This document shows, one piece after another, positions 47,067 through 59,200 of a stretch of 64,000 nt of DNA. The notes beneath the pieces are model-generated. The model had not been told where the DNA came from. It did no database searches and saw only the letters and a program-made list of their open reading frames with translations. This DNA comes from Haemonchus contortus. Its lineage: Eukaryota > Nematoda > Chromadorea > Rhabditida > Trichostrongylidae. The stretch is taken from positions 11,868,940 through 11,932,939 of the forward strand of contig LS997563.1 in assembly GCA_000469685.2 (NCBI GenBank). Direction: 5' to 3'. Within the stretch, counting starts at the first letter, position 1. Each line of letters starts with the position of its first letter. The translations under genes and the position numbers were made by a program.

Positions 47067-47072
47067 AATAAA
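47067..47072 (+). terminator. pgp polyadenylation signal AATAAA
   Basis: Canonical AATAAA 68 bp after the pgp stop codon. A small stem (GTCTCTGTCTC / GAGACAGAC around 47010-47030) lies between stop and signal. Confidence 0.7.
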
Positions 47073-48518
47073 TATTCGCTCATAGTTAAAGTACTGAACT
47101 TTTACTCAAAAAAAAAAAAAAAAAACAAGAGGTGGAACTATATATCCACAGCCAATGTAAAGTGCAGTGCGAAGAAAGTGATCATAGTGGATGAGCAACG
47201 TTTTACAAACATGAACATCTTTTCTTCTCGAGCGTTTATTCCATTTGAAAACTGAGACTGCCTTCCTACTCTTCCATACTTTGGTGCCAGTTTCCCAGAC
47301 TGAATTCTTACGCGGCGGAGGCCAACTTCGTTTCCTCGCATAGTATGCCGAAAGCGCTTATTTAAAGGTATTTTAGGCTATTTTCCGGAAACGTCGAGAT
47401 CGCGGGCAGTCTTACAGTAACGAACTCTGCTTTCAACGTGGCCGTACCATCGAGGGCGAGCCACTTGATCAACAAAAGGAGCTATCTTAAAGGCACAGTT
47501 CACGATAATTTTGAAGGTACCCCTTTTTAGTCGAAAGGATCTAGTATAGGTTGTGAATAGGTCATCGGTAGTGAAGAAAGTGGGAAAACAGAGGTTGGAC
47601 GATATTACCAAGACGAAAATAACGCGGAAGGGGTGTTCGGACGAGATTTCAGTCGTTGCAATCGCACAAAGAGCTGATTACATCACATCAAGCCAGAACT
47701 GAACAGAACTGACTTTCTCTGTCGCTTTCGTTCATGACAAGTTGTTTGAACTTCCTACGTGGGTTTCCTTGTGATTGGTGCAGCCTCTACATCGCCGGTG
47801 AAACTCGTCCGAAGATACTCACTGGACAAACTTTGGGCCTTTATAACGCCCCTTAAATCTAGGTTGTTTTTCGACTTGACAGCACCGCATATGGTATACG
47901 AGGGATATCTTATAAGCCGTTTTTTATCGTGGAATGTGCCTTTAAACGCACACTGATTGTATCTCCACGAATACGGTCTATATGCGTGACATCTGGCTAT
48001 CCAGCGTAGCTTTTTCGTCTCCCTAACACCGAGGCGTGCTTCAAACTCATTGATCACTGACGCACCGCTATTCAGCGCTCACAAGTTAGTCAACTTCAGA
48101 GACAGGACTGCCGTTAGACACGATCAGTCACTCTAGGTACTTGAAGATGGACGCACGTGCAAGCACGCCCCGTTAAGTACCTTGCTCATTGAGCTACTTG
48201 GTCATATACCCGTTAGGAAATTATGACGGTGTCCGAACATTGCTTGACGATTAAGCCGAGCTTGCACCAGTCCTCAAATATGGCCTAGTCTTGACACGCG
48301 AGCATAACATCGTCAGCATAAAAAAGCATCGACGAGCTGGCTTGCATGAGTAAGCAACAAGAGCTGACTTCTGAGAACGTAGACTCGATGTTAAGATTCG
48401 CAGTGCTTATCAGTGCTCAGATTGAAGTAAAACTAGACCACTAAGGCTACCACGGCTCAGAGACCAGTTTAATGTAGTTTTAATTCTTTCGTCTAATTGA
48501 ACAAATGATTTTTTCGAA
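47073..48518. repeat. Intergenic repeat-rich spacer between convergent pgp and sod-1
   Basis: 47470-47530 ('aaaggcacagttcacgataattttga') and 47927-47950 ('ttatcgtggaatgtgccttt') form inverted ends of an about 480-bp unit. The stretch 47770-47960 also matches 24050-24240, and a similar 'aattatcgtgaactgcg' string occurs at 34416-34432. No exon recognised. The two neighbouring genes point toward each other. Confidence 0.5.
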
Positions 48519-48524
48519 TTTATT
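48519..48524 (-). terminator. sod-1 polyadenylation signal
   Basis: AATAAA on the minus strand (TTTATT on plus), 133 bp downstream of the sod-1 stop codon. Confidence 0.55.
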
Positions 48525-48656
48525 AAGTGACTAACTTGGTTATATATTCACCGATAAACAGAACACGTAAGAAAAATAGTTAGTTAAAAAAGTAACAAGT
48601 TATATGAAAATATCAAGTAAAGAAATGTCTCATAGATGGTGGAGTAGTCCATGTAG

Positions 48657-51131
48657 TCACTGGGGAGCAGCGGTTGCAATAACTCCGCAAGCGACACGAG
48701 CGCCAGCATTTCCTGTCTTCAGAGATTCCTCCTTCTTTTCCCCTACTCCTTTACCTGAAACAAAGCAGATCTACGGAAAGCCATTGACTCCACATCTAGA
48801 CTACAATTCCTATCAATCTAATACACCCTAGTGAAGAGGCCTGAATGAAACCTGCCAACGACAGAGGGAAGCTTTTGTAGAAAATTATATCTTACCCAAA
48901 TCATCAGTGCCAGCATGAACAACAAGAGAACGTCCCACAACAGTGTGTTCCCCATGAATCTTCACCAAATGGTCCTTGATCTCAAAGTGTGCTACACCAT
49001 CAGCTCCAGCTTCAACGTTTCCGAGGTCGCCAACATGACGAACATCATCCTGAAAATTGTCTTTCCAATCCAATGAATACACGACATTTATCTTAAGCTC
49101 ACCACAATGCCACCATTATGGATTTTCGGAGAATACTATCAAAAAGAATTGATGGTTACGAATAAAGGCGTTCCTTACGAATACACCGAATCAGAAAAAA
49201 AAACAGAGAGGAACCCCACATTACACAAACCAATCAGTAGGAACTAGTTTTGAACCGCGTATGTGATATCATCGCAATTGACTTTATCGCAACGAATGCA
49301 TGTAATCGGATCAATCCCCGAAAAATCTTGCAACGAATACCACCAATATGCCGTCGAAACATTTGAATCGATTCAACTAAAATGAAGGGAAGACTGCAAT
49401 AGCATGGTAGTTTCTTACCCTTGGCGCTAACTTAGAGAAAACCTGCGGAAAAATCACCTTGGGCCCTCCGTGAGTCTTGTTGAATGGATTGAAATGTGGC
49501 CCAGCGGATGTGCAGCCATTAGTGGAATCACCATACTGATGGACATGGAATCCGTGAAGACCCGGAGTCAAACCCTTGATTTCGCCTTTGATCACGCATG
49601 GGTCGGACTCCTTGTCCTTAAAATAAATGTATGAATACTGAACATGAAAGTGGGTAAGTTTATAAATTTACAATCGTAGTGACCTCTTTTGCTCAACCCT
49701 GTAAGACACTAACGCTTTACAAGGTTGAGTGGAATCGTATACTATTTGGACAAATGAAAACGATCAAAAGGACCAACCTGGCTAAACCACACTGTACCGG
49801 TCACTCCTGGGTCTCCTCGTAGTACAGCAACAGCACGGTTACTCATTCTTTGGGATGCGTCAACCTGAAGCTCGAAACGGATTAGAAGAGTGCAACAACG
49901 CTTTCTTTGGGTTAATCATGAAGGACATAACTACGTAAACAATCAATCTATCTATGAGAAAGATGCCATGAATATAATCACAACTAAGAGAGAGCGGAAA
50001 ACTCGTGAAACTTTGGACATAAATGACAACTGCACAAATAGCGGTGGCATCTTTAAGTGTTTACCAATCAAAGACATTCGACCACAGCCTGCAAAACATC
50101 AGGGAACAAGTCGCTCGCTAAAAACTAAAATTGGACACAAACAGAGGGTGTGGAATGAAGAAACTATAAGCCAGGAACCTGGGTATTTTGGGGTCAAAAC
50201 TGAACTGTCTTTGTAAAAACGGTAATTGTATTTTTTTCCGAAAAAACATGAAGTAGGCGAACTTATTTGATTTTTGTCGGTCTACCCACAGATTACGTCA
50301 CTACGATCCTGAACGGATGTCGAATGCGGGAGCACGTCCTTCAGAAGGGATTGATTAACGCCAAAAGACTTTGTACAATTTATCCTTTTACCCACAGGTA
50401 CGAGTTTACGCAAATCAAAGCTCTAGGCTATGACCTCTGATTACCTACAATTCATCGAAGGCCCAGTCAATAAATAGTTTATGTGACTGCCTACTGCAGT
50501 GTTTAGATTGTATGAAATGGAGAAGGGAAAAAAGCTGATAACGTTCCCCCGCAAGATACCAAACAAACTGCGATAACTCTGTCCATCTGCAATGGAAATT
50601 CATGATTAATATATGGGAGCGCTCTCCTACAATCTCACATCAAACTGCAGTTATAAGAACACAACAGCAACTCTGATTTTTGGTTGCTGACGACTGCAAT
50701 TCTTTCAACAACCAATGGCATAGCAACTGAACAACAAAACAATCATATGGGAGTGTAAACAAGTTGGAATGGAGGGAGCGACAACAGCCATGAAGGCGAT
50801 TTCACCATATTGTAAACGATGGTGGGATGGGTACTCAAATATTGGCGTGAAACAGTGTGTTGTGTGCATTGCGCAACCGCAAAGCATATTATTTTACGCC
50901 GCTTTTTCTCTTTAGAGACTTATAAGTATCTGGAAAAAGCCTGATTTCAGCAGAATAAAGATGCGAGTCAGCGATCGGTACTCTGTTGACTACTCCAACA
51001 GAAGAGCAAAATAAATGGAGGATTGCAATTTCAGAGAAATGACTGGGGAAACACACCTGAAAGAAGCTCCTCAACGCTTCCGAAACCGCATAGATGAACA
51101 TACTGGCGCTGAAAAAAGTTTTAAAGCGCAT
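48657..51131 (-). CDS. sod-1: Cu/Zn superoxide dismutase (5 exons, 190 aa; 159 aa from internal Met)
   Basis: Converts superoxide to oxygen and hydrogen peroxide. Exons in order: 51131-51057, 49864-49778, 49616-49458, 49049-48896, 48754-48657; junctions are GT..AG and in frame. Metal ligands are visible: FHVHQYGD (two Cu His), GPHFNPF (bridging His), [18 protein letters not shown] (Zn His and Asp) and VVHAGTDD (Cu His). The disulfide Cys pair is in TNGCTSAG and VACGV, with the active-site Arg in GNAGAR. The C-terminus is TAAPQ. The cytosolic form starts [11 protein letters not shown] at 49846. Exon 1 adds [20 protein letters not shown]..., joined to VDASQR. As I recall, the nematode sod-1 product has a matching short hydrophobic N-terminal extension. 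That extension has no acidic residue before Glu18 and could direct secretion or mitochondrial import (inference). Exons 2-5 are certain, exon 1 probable. Confidence 0.94.
50290..50400 (+). repeat. SINE tail fragment in sod-1 intron 1
   Basis: 'tcgaatgcgggagcacgtcc' followed by 'gggattgattaacgccaaaagactttgt' matches, inverted, the tail at 58288-58345 ('aaagtcttttagcgttaagcaatcccg'). The rest of the 1.2 kb intron shows nothing else recognisable. Confidence 0.5.
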
Positions 51132-52036
51132 TGTGAATCCTAAAGGGATCCCATCCCGAATCGCTGTTTATATACGTACGGAAGCATTGCCACGTGTATT
51201 AACACCACGTTGTAAGTCAAGTAATCCACTGCAATCAATACATCGTACCTAGATTTTGGGTACGGTACGTATTAACATCTCAAACGAGGCTGTGTAATTG
51301 CGTACCGTAAAGAAGTACAGTAACCAATCCTTTTCTTTGTCGCTTTGGCAAGTTCCTTGTCGCTTTGGCAAACTCTTGAGGATTTCCTCGCTTTATATAG
51401 TCATTGCTCTGTTTTCGATATAGTTTTGAGGTATTCCGGAAACTGTTTTCGGTTGCTGCTTTGCTTTGGCCCATGTCTCCAGGGTTGGCCTGTCGTTTTC
51501 CCGAAATTTGCGCTTCCAAAAGACTCGGCCTCCCTTCCGACGTTCATCGACGGATTCGATTAGACATGGAAGTAATGATTTACATTTGCTCTCATGTGGT
51601 GACGCTATTCTCGCTTTTCTAGCTCGGGAACATTTCGATAACACGCACTGCAACGGTGCGTCGGTAATAAAAATAGGTTTAATTGTACTTGCATCAGTTT
51701 TTTTAAAGTACGCAATTACACAGTCTTCCCTAGATATTCCTATGTTACATCCACACCGAGAAATGAGTGAATTGAAAACAATAAGTGCTTGTATTCACAT
51801 GCATAACTATTTATATATCCTGGTTTTCTCCTCCAGAGTGCCAATGAGAGATCATCGGGCTACAAGGGTTTGAAAAGAAGCTCCATGTCCAAATATTTCA
51901 AATTAGCAAATATGTACGTTCACCACAACACCTGATAGATTAGGTATCGAAGTAAATATTAATTCAATAGTGTGAGGTCACGTTAGAGAATAGGTAGAAG
52001 GCCAAGAAGGTAAAACGTCACATCCACGGACAACTA
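51132..52036. other. Upstream region of sod-1
   Basis: Probable promoter side of sod-1; no TATA box can be assigned with confidence. An 18-bp tandem duplication 'ttgtcgctttggcaa' occurs at 51338-51372. Several overlapping open frames on both strands at 51280-51873 look like chance. Confidence 0.35.
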
Positions 52037-53303
52037 CAGGGTGCGCCATAAATATGGTAACAAAAATATTGGCCTCTAGAAACCGTAGTTCATGTTGAAA
52101 CATAACCAATTTTGGTGTATTATTTACTGTGCATCACATCTACAAAACGAACCCACCGCCATCTTTATAACTATTTCCTGTACTAATTATAGCTCAAAGA
52201 TTCTAAGGCTACTCATCGACAGTGGCACGCAGAGTTTCTTGGAAAAGTCCAGCCCAGGCTTTTTTCAGTGATTTCTTGGGAGCAGCAGCGGTGGTGCGTT
52301 TTGAAGCGCAGGCTTTCCTCTCTAGCATGGACTTTATCCGGCGACCCATCACATTGTGGTCCGGGAAATTCGTAGGAAGATTGCAAGCTGGGATTAAGTC
52401 GCAAACATTTCCTCACCACCAGTCTTGGTCTTTTCCCATTCGTGAGCAAGTGCGACGCAGTTTTCAAGTCGTACCATTAGAAAAATCTTTGACCCTTAGC
52501 TGCATCCTTCCAGAAGAACCCTTTATAAGAGGATCGGATTAAGCTTTGTACTTTTCTTGAACAAAAATTGCGATATCGCTGTGATGGTAGGGATTCTAGC
52601 CCAAACTATCATAAAAGAGAGAAAATGGCTATGAGAGGCGATCTGACTTTTCTCATCGGCTTCAGCACTCGTAGTGGGAACTATACGTGTACTTTGAGAT
52701 CTCAACATTTCTTCCACGCTAATCACTCTTTGGTGAGAAAAAAGTCTGTCTAAGCGCGTGCCGCGCGCAAGTGGCGCGTAGCAAATGTTCTTTCTTTTCA
52801 ACTTCCTCTCGTCAAAATGCTTATAAGGCTTTCGAATCCTGTTTGGATACAATTGTATTTACTCATGGTAGAGTCTATCCTCTGAGAAGAACATACAAAC
52901 AAATCATCTGTCATTTTTCACGTGTTTCTGCATGTTCTGCATCATACTCCTTTCCAAGAAAATGTCTTCGGAAAAAGGGTCGTATAAGAGAGAAGACGAC
53001 CATTTCGAGATTTGTTTTTAACCTGTCTACGCTACACGATTCAAGAGGCTGTAATGTGGGGAAAGTTGAATTGAAGAACGATCCCGGGGAAGGATTCACC
53101 AAATGCGCGCAAAAGCGGAACGGTCGGTGGTTGTCTGCGAGGCTCCACCATTTTTCGGAATTTGACGAGGCGAGGGTAACAAAGTACATATGTTGGCTAA
53201 GGTATATCATGAACATAAGGGGAGGTACAGTTTTGGAGAAACTCGCCAAACAAGGAAATTACGCACATCCGAAAAGTTGTTACCATATTTATGGCGCACC
53301 CTG
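52037..53303. mobile_element. Mariner element, 1267 bp
   Basis: Perfect terminal inverted repeats of about 27 bp (left start CAGGGTGCGCCATAAATATG; right end is its inverse), flanked by TA on both sides (52035-52036 and 53304-53305). Full-length size for mariner. The ends differ from those of 12982-14567, so this is a distinct family sharing only the outer CAGGGTG. It sits about 0.9 kb upstream of sod-1 exon 1. Confidence 0.92.
52210..52850 (-). pseudogene. Mariner transposase pseudogene
   Basis: Minus-strand segments align with the mariner catalytic core but in changing frames. One is RLFSHQRVISVEE, in the place of the (L/F)F(T/S)DEKxFTVE block, with the first catalytic Asp lost. Next come a MIVWARIPT block (vMVWagi) and a KLNP strand. 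In another frame near 52400-52210 the carboxy end reads FPDHNVMGRR, LERKACASK, KKSLKKAW and LRATVD. Upstream the helix-turn-helix part is not readable. Frameshifts plus loss of the DE motif make it inactive. Confidence 0.8.
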
Positions 53304-53305
53304 TA

Positions 53306-56278
53306 GATTATTTAAATTGAAAGTTTTCTGAACAAAGCACCACTGCAAGCCGGGAGCAGCTATTAGTTGAGAGAACACTGCAAAATTGATAATCTGGAAA
53401 ATTCTCGATGGTTAGTAGAAATGAGCGCCGGGAAGACCAACTAACAGCGGTCGGTCGATAACGAGCCGGCCATGGTCGCCCACGGAGGCAGCGCAAGGCC
53501 TATAAGAAACGACCGACGACGAAGGTTGCTCGGCCAAACAACAAATCAACCCAAGAGATCTACGATCTATGACTTTACTGCAACTTTGCAGTAAGTAAGA
53601 AGCCAGTATTTACACGACGTCAAAAAAAAAATAGTTTCAGGGGTATTAATCTCTATTGAGGCTAACATTCTTCTCATCCAGACCTATCCGAATTAGATCG
53701 ATATAAAGGGAAGGGGAAGGGAGGGAGGAGGAGTGGACATTCGAACCATGACAAGTGTTAACGTAGAGCTTGAAAATTACAGAACGAAAATTGCGGTGAT
53801 GTCACCTATGATACTTCCAGGGGAAGTGGAAGAAGCCTAATAGGAAAACTCCACATGAAATGTAAAAAAAAGACTTTTCAGGCAAGAGAGAATAAGCGAA
53901 GTAGTGATTACCGTAATCCGCATGAATTATGTACCAAAATACCAATTTTCTGGAAAAGGGCTAAAAAGTGGAGGAAAGTAAAGTAAATACTAAGCAATGA
54001 ACATGGGTGAGTATTCTTCAGGAACGGCTTGAATTCACTACGTATCTAAAGGCTACTACTGCATCATACGACTAGAAAAATATTATTCAAACCGTGATCA
54101 CAACATATTCCATTCTATCAACATGCATACTGTTGACTTCACAGTGAAACCTCTTCTTAAACTGATCTTTGTTACACCAAAGAACACCACAGAGACGGCC
54201 AGACATTTTTCGGGAGCTTTCACAAATTCCTCAAAGTTTTCTGAGTACCTCGAGCGAGCGGAGCGGCATGCAACAGGTACGACTGCATATATTGGACTAT
54301 ATTACCTGACTCGTGAAGGACCATGGAAATTTCAGCTTGTACTTCCTTCTCGGAACTCTCATAGTTTCCATTACCTCACGAAAAGCCACTTTTCAAAAAA
54401 AAAAGGACTTTCAAGAAAAAAAAGAGGCAAGCTTTACCAGAAGAAGGGTGCGTTGAGAATAGTTCTAGTGCAATCCCCGCACTAAATCTAGCTGGGCATG
54501 GGCCCATGAAAAAAGCTGTCATTTAGGCTCAAAAGGAAGTCTGCGGTTCCATCGAATGGCAAGTCAAAGCCTAACGAGATGGTCTATGGGCTTATATCGT
54601 CTATAACGATATAGGTGAACGTGCAGCCAATTTCTCCAAGTTTAACTTTTTTATGGAAAATAGGGTTTTTTTCAAGGCTATAAGCGGATAGATGGGTGAG
54701 ACGGTAAGACGATGTGGGGAGAAGTACTAATAATTAGTGTAATTATATCAAGGAGCTGTTTAGCAGAATTAATTCATTGCCAAAGAGCTGCCAGAAGAAA
54801 AGAAAAAAACTGAATCGACCAAATATCTGACAGCCGTGCAAGCTGTAACGTCTGCTTTGCTGCAAAGAGTGCAACGAAAAAGTTCATGTGAAGAACTCAA
54901 GACTGATCCCGAACAAGCCATAAACACTCGAACTTTGGAGTGACTACAACGGAATGCGAACCTACATATTACTACGGCACTTTTCTATAGTATAGCACAA
55001 ACGATTTGAGTGATACGTATAGGAAGAAATCCTATATAACACACTGATAGACAACTAATTATAAAACTTTTTATTGTAATAATGCTGTACACAAAATAAA
55101 AAATTGAAATTCGAACGATTTTCCCTACTACTGCTTCATATCACAATTCAACAGTATGTTAATTACCAGTACTCGTAAATATATAGAACTGGGGACGAAT
55201 TTGTGCAGGAGAACAGCGATCATGTTTGTGGTGGGACAAAGGCGACAAAATGGAAGGTCACATACTTGGTGAAATCGAAAAAGAACCTCGAGCCAAACAG
55301 GATAAGATCGAATTTCGACAGGCTAGAGTGTGCGCGAGAATGGACTGAACGGAGCCACACCCTTCTCTGATCGCCATCATTGTGATGGAACGACGAAATA
55401 TATAGTCAACAGGGCCTTCTACTCAAAATCCTACCGCTGCAAATACTGAATGCAACCAGTTGCCCTACATTCGAAACCCGAGAATCGGAAGAAACCAGCC
55501 GTTTTTTCTGAACGGGTGGACCAAGGCCATTATCAATTTTATGGTAAGATTGACGGATCAACGGAAAGGGCGCTCAATTGGCACGTAGCCAGCGATTTCT
55601 GAAAGGAAACCGTCAATCAGTTTATCGGTAAGCTTGGCACATGCAAGCTTAAGTGGAGTAAGCCGTTGGGACAGCCGTGAACTTGGGCCCCTCACCAGCC
55701 AGGATTGGACCATCTTCGGTGCATGTCGTCTCCCGTGTGGATGGCATGCACCAAACTGGTTTCACAAGAAGTTGATTCCCAGTCCATCCCACCCTGCCGT
55801 CAGAAATAGGCTTGCCATGTTTGCTAGGACCAAGGAAAATGAGCTATATATTTCAAAAAAAAAAAACGGTATTCAATAACAATTGTATAACGCAACATAA
55901 AAGTCAACGGTTTAAATTGTAACAACATCGTAGTAATCCTGCCGAGATGTTGATAAAATAAGGAAAATTCAAAAAAATCCGCATGCGTATAAAAAAAAAA
56001 CAAAGAGCACCATAGCGGGGTTGAGCGTAATATGCTACTGAGCTAACCGTCTGTAATTCGATGACTATTTAGAAGAAATTATGTAAACAGAAATAAATAA
56101 ACAGAGGAAAGTAAAAGGACAGTAACAGCCATCACTAGGAAAAAAAAAGAGGTCTGAGCTCCATATGGTTATTGAAAGTGAGATAAAGATATTCTCAATT
56201 AAATTTATGTTCAGGCGATCTGTACAGCCAAAGCACAGGAAAAAGGGGAGGAGTTTGCTACAGTTTCGTGAAATTGAT
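53306..56278. other. Intergenic region, no gene recognised
   Basis: Downstream flank of the fcho-1-like gene and far upstream flank of sod-1. A plus-strand frame at 54123-54485 (120 codons) and one at 55634-55879 match nothing I know and lack a conserved motif. A GC-rich patch occurs at 53420-53520. No AATAAA was found within 250 bp of the fcho stop. Confidence 0.45.
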
Positions 56279-59200
56279 CTATTTTCGAATTTCCGGTTCA
56301 CTGAAGTACTTTCCAGCCAGAACTTTTCGTCGTACCATCGACAAGTGGTACGTGTCCGAGTTTGAGAGGGACACATTTACACCTGAGATAGTCGTATCCG
56401 AGCACTGAAATAAAGTTGGTTGATGATCAGGATTGAATCGAATAGAGCACAGAACGTGAGAGCGTCCATTAATTTTTTCAAATCTGTCAAAGAGATGGTT
56501 GCTTGAACCAAAAATTAAGAGGTAAAAATGGACTGCAAAGTACTGACACATCAGATTCTCATCATCTTTTCATAAAAAAAGCATTAACCGAGAGGAAAGG
56601 TCGAACCGGAACCTTTGAAAGAAAATCAACGTTGATCATTCTTGAAACTTACAGAGTCGCAGAGCATGGTGCTAATGCACCATCTTTCCCGCCTCCTTTC
56701 ACAATATAAATCGGTGACTTGGTGAGCCGATTTTTTTTGAAGGTCTATTCCCAAACTCACGGTAACTGTGACAAGGAAAACGGTATGGAGAACGAACTAG
56801 CTAGCTTGATGGCCTTTTTAGGCTTCCTCCCTACTGAGATGCGATCAGTAGGAAGAAAGCCTAAAAATGGCCATCAAGCTAGCCAGTTGGGTGCGATAAA
56901 GGTGACCATCGTTTTCAGCTGAACGTTCGGTACGAAAGAAGATTAACTTATTCCGAGTCTTCCAGGTTTATAGTGTGAAGCATCAATAACAATGTTCTGA
57001 AAGCCTCTTAGACCATTTCTAAAGGACCGCCAGGACTAGGGCCGATCTAACGAACGTCATATCAGCTGCGCGTAGGACGTGGCCGTATCATCAAACGATT
57101 TGAACTGGTAAAAAAATAATAAAGGTAAGTAATGAACAATAGTATCACATAAGGGTGTATTTTTCGTGTTACCACAGGGGGTTTCAGTGGAAACTGCATC
57201 CTCTGACGGGCGTGGGCACTAGAATGCAGGTCCTTCTGACAGGCCGGTCCACTCACACCCGTGTCACATCGCCATGGCCAGTTGTGCTCAATGTAACACC
57301 GATGAAAAAACCTATGACTACGGCTTCATGGTTATCTACCGCGCTATACCGCTTTAACTATATCGACACCTAAATGTGGAAAATTTTTTCCAAATTCGGG
57401 CTCAACTGAGGATCTTATTGTTAGCCAGATTTGACAAATCCGATCACATCCAATCATTCCCGTGAACGACTTTCCCAATTGGAAATAAGGAACACACTTA
57501 TTTTCATAACTCTCACTCAACATTTTTCAGATTTCAGAAATTAACTGTGATAGAGAAGCTAACAAACCTGGAACTGTACGTGAACGTGTGCCGGCTGTGA
57601 TGGACCGCCTCCACCAAGATGTACCCGCGCTTTCAACGAACCCGAGCAATCGCCATATCGTGACAGTTCAGTTACAGACCATGACAATGCACTGTTTTCA
57701 GCTGTCCTATAACATGCGAAGATGATGAGCTGAAAAGTTGAGGATCACTGCTAAAATTTATGAAAAGCAAATCACCAGATTGCCTGGGGATCAGACGTGA
57801 CGCTATTGACTTCCCCTGAGACCTTAGTTGTGAAAACCAAATTCAGTAACGGAGTTGTTATTGAACATTGAGGATTGAGATGGTAGTCTACCCGCACGTC
57901 TTGAAACAAGTTGATTCAATTGGGCGCTTGATATAATCATGCAATGTATGTATCAATGATATTTCAGTTCACAACCGTTCGAACTTTCACGTGTGCCCTT
58001 CATATGGGAAAAAATTTCAAAACACACCTGTATGATCCTCTTCGCATTTCCAGTAATTGGATAGCAAGAGAGGAGGTTGAACAGCGTTGTCTTGATCTTG
58101 AATTTCATATCGCAAAACCTAAACCATCATTATAAAAATCTTGTGATCCAATTTTAACAAACTGTTTGTAAATGATTTAGAGATGAAGAGAAGTTAAAAC
58201 GGAAATTCGGTGGTAGGTAATAGTCGGGGTCATGTACCTACTACTGGAAAAGCGGGCGGGAGCTCCAGAATGACAAATTGAAGGATGAAGGATAAAGTCT
58301 TTTAGCGTTAAGCAATCCCGTCTGAGGGATGCGCCCCGCATTCGACTTCCTTTCAGAATCGTAGTGGCGTATTGAATGCGTATGTGACATATACAATCAT
58401 TTGCGGTGGCCAGCCGATGTACAAGTGAGTGCTTTTATCCCTCCAGACTAGTCTGATACAATTAATCGACTCCGGAGGAATGGATGACTTGGTTGGCCTA
58501 GGCAGATATCGATCCAGGAATCGAACCCATGACCTTGCGTCGGAGGAATGCGCTGCTTGCCATACACCACTTCCCATCCAACAGCAAATTAATCAGTCAA
58601 AAACGTAGTGACAGCTGAAGATGGCTCTATGCGTATAAGTCGATCGAGTTGTTCGTCGAGTCGCTATTTTCTAGAATTTTATTCACCCCCGTGGTACAAA
58701 GATGGTTCGTTGAAAAAGTGAACACATTTCATCACTGAAAACAATCACAAGCGGACCTAAATAAACCGAAGTCAAAGGGGGTTCAGGAAAAAGAAAAGTA
58801 CTCCTACAAAAATGAAATGAATAAATAAGTGGCAGAATGTTTCCGAACCTCTGCGTTGAAGAACGCCGCTGTAGGCTTTTCCTTCTGTTGAGCAAGTAAC
58901 CAATTAGCAAGTCCTAGGCGATCGAATTGATAGTGATAGGTGGGACCATGTTGTGCAGCAACAGAATCGGGCAGGAGAAGCTGAAATAATTCACCTCTAC
59001 TTCGGAAAGAACTGCGAAAGAAAGCATCAAAACAAATACAAACAAAAAAATGCAATCAAAATTCTTACCTGTTTATTTGGGACTATGGATTTAATTATAA
59101 CAGCATCAACAAGTTCGAATCGAAGCGGTTCAATATCAGAGTGCACGTCTGTCAGAAGTGGCAGTGACGTCGCAGCGAACGAGATCAACACTGTACCAAA

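Noticed and set aside
52771..53331. 186-codon plus-strand frame in the second mariner
   Set aside because: Antisense to the transposase remnant, runs through the terminal repeat, and has no recognisable domain.
57300..57365. Frameshift in the MHD of the FCHo gene at the 57357 border
   Set aside because: The apparent shift vanishes if the previous exon ends after GGT (58026) and this exon starts at 57357, both in phase 0.
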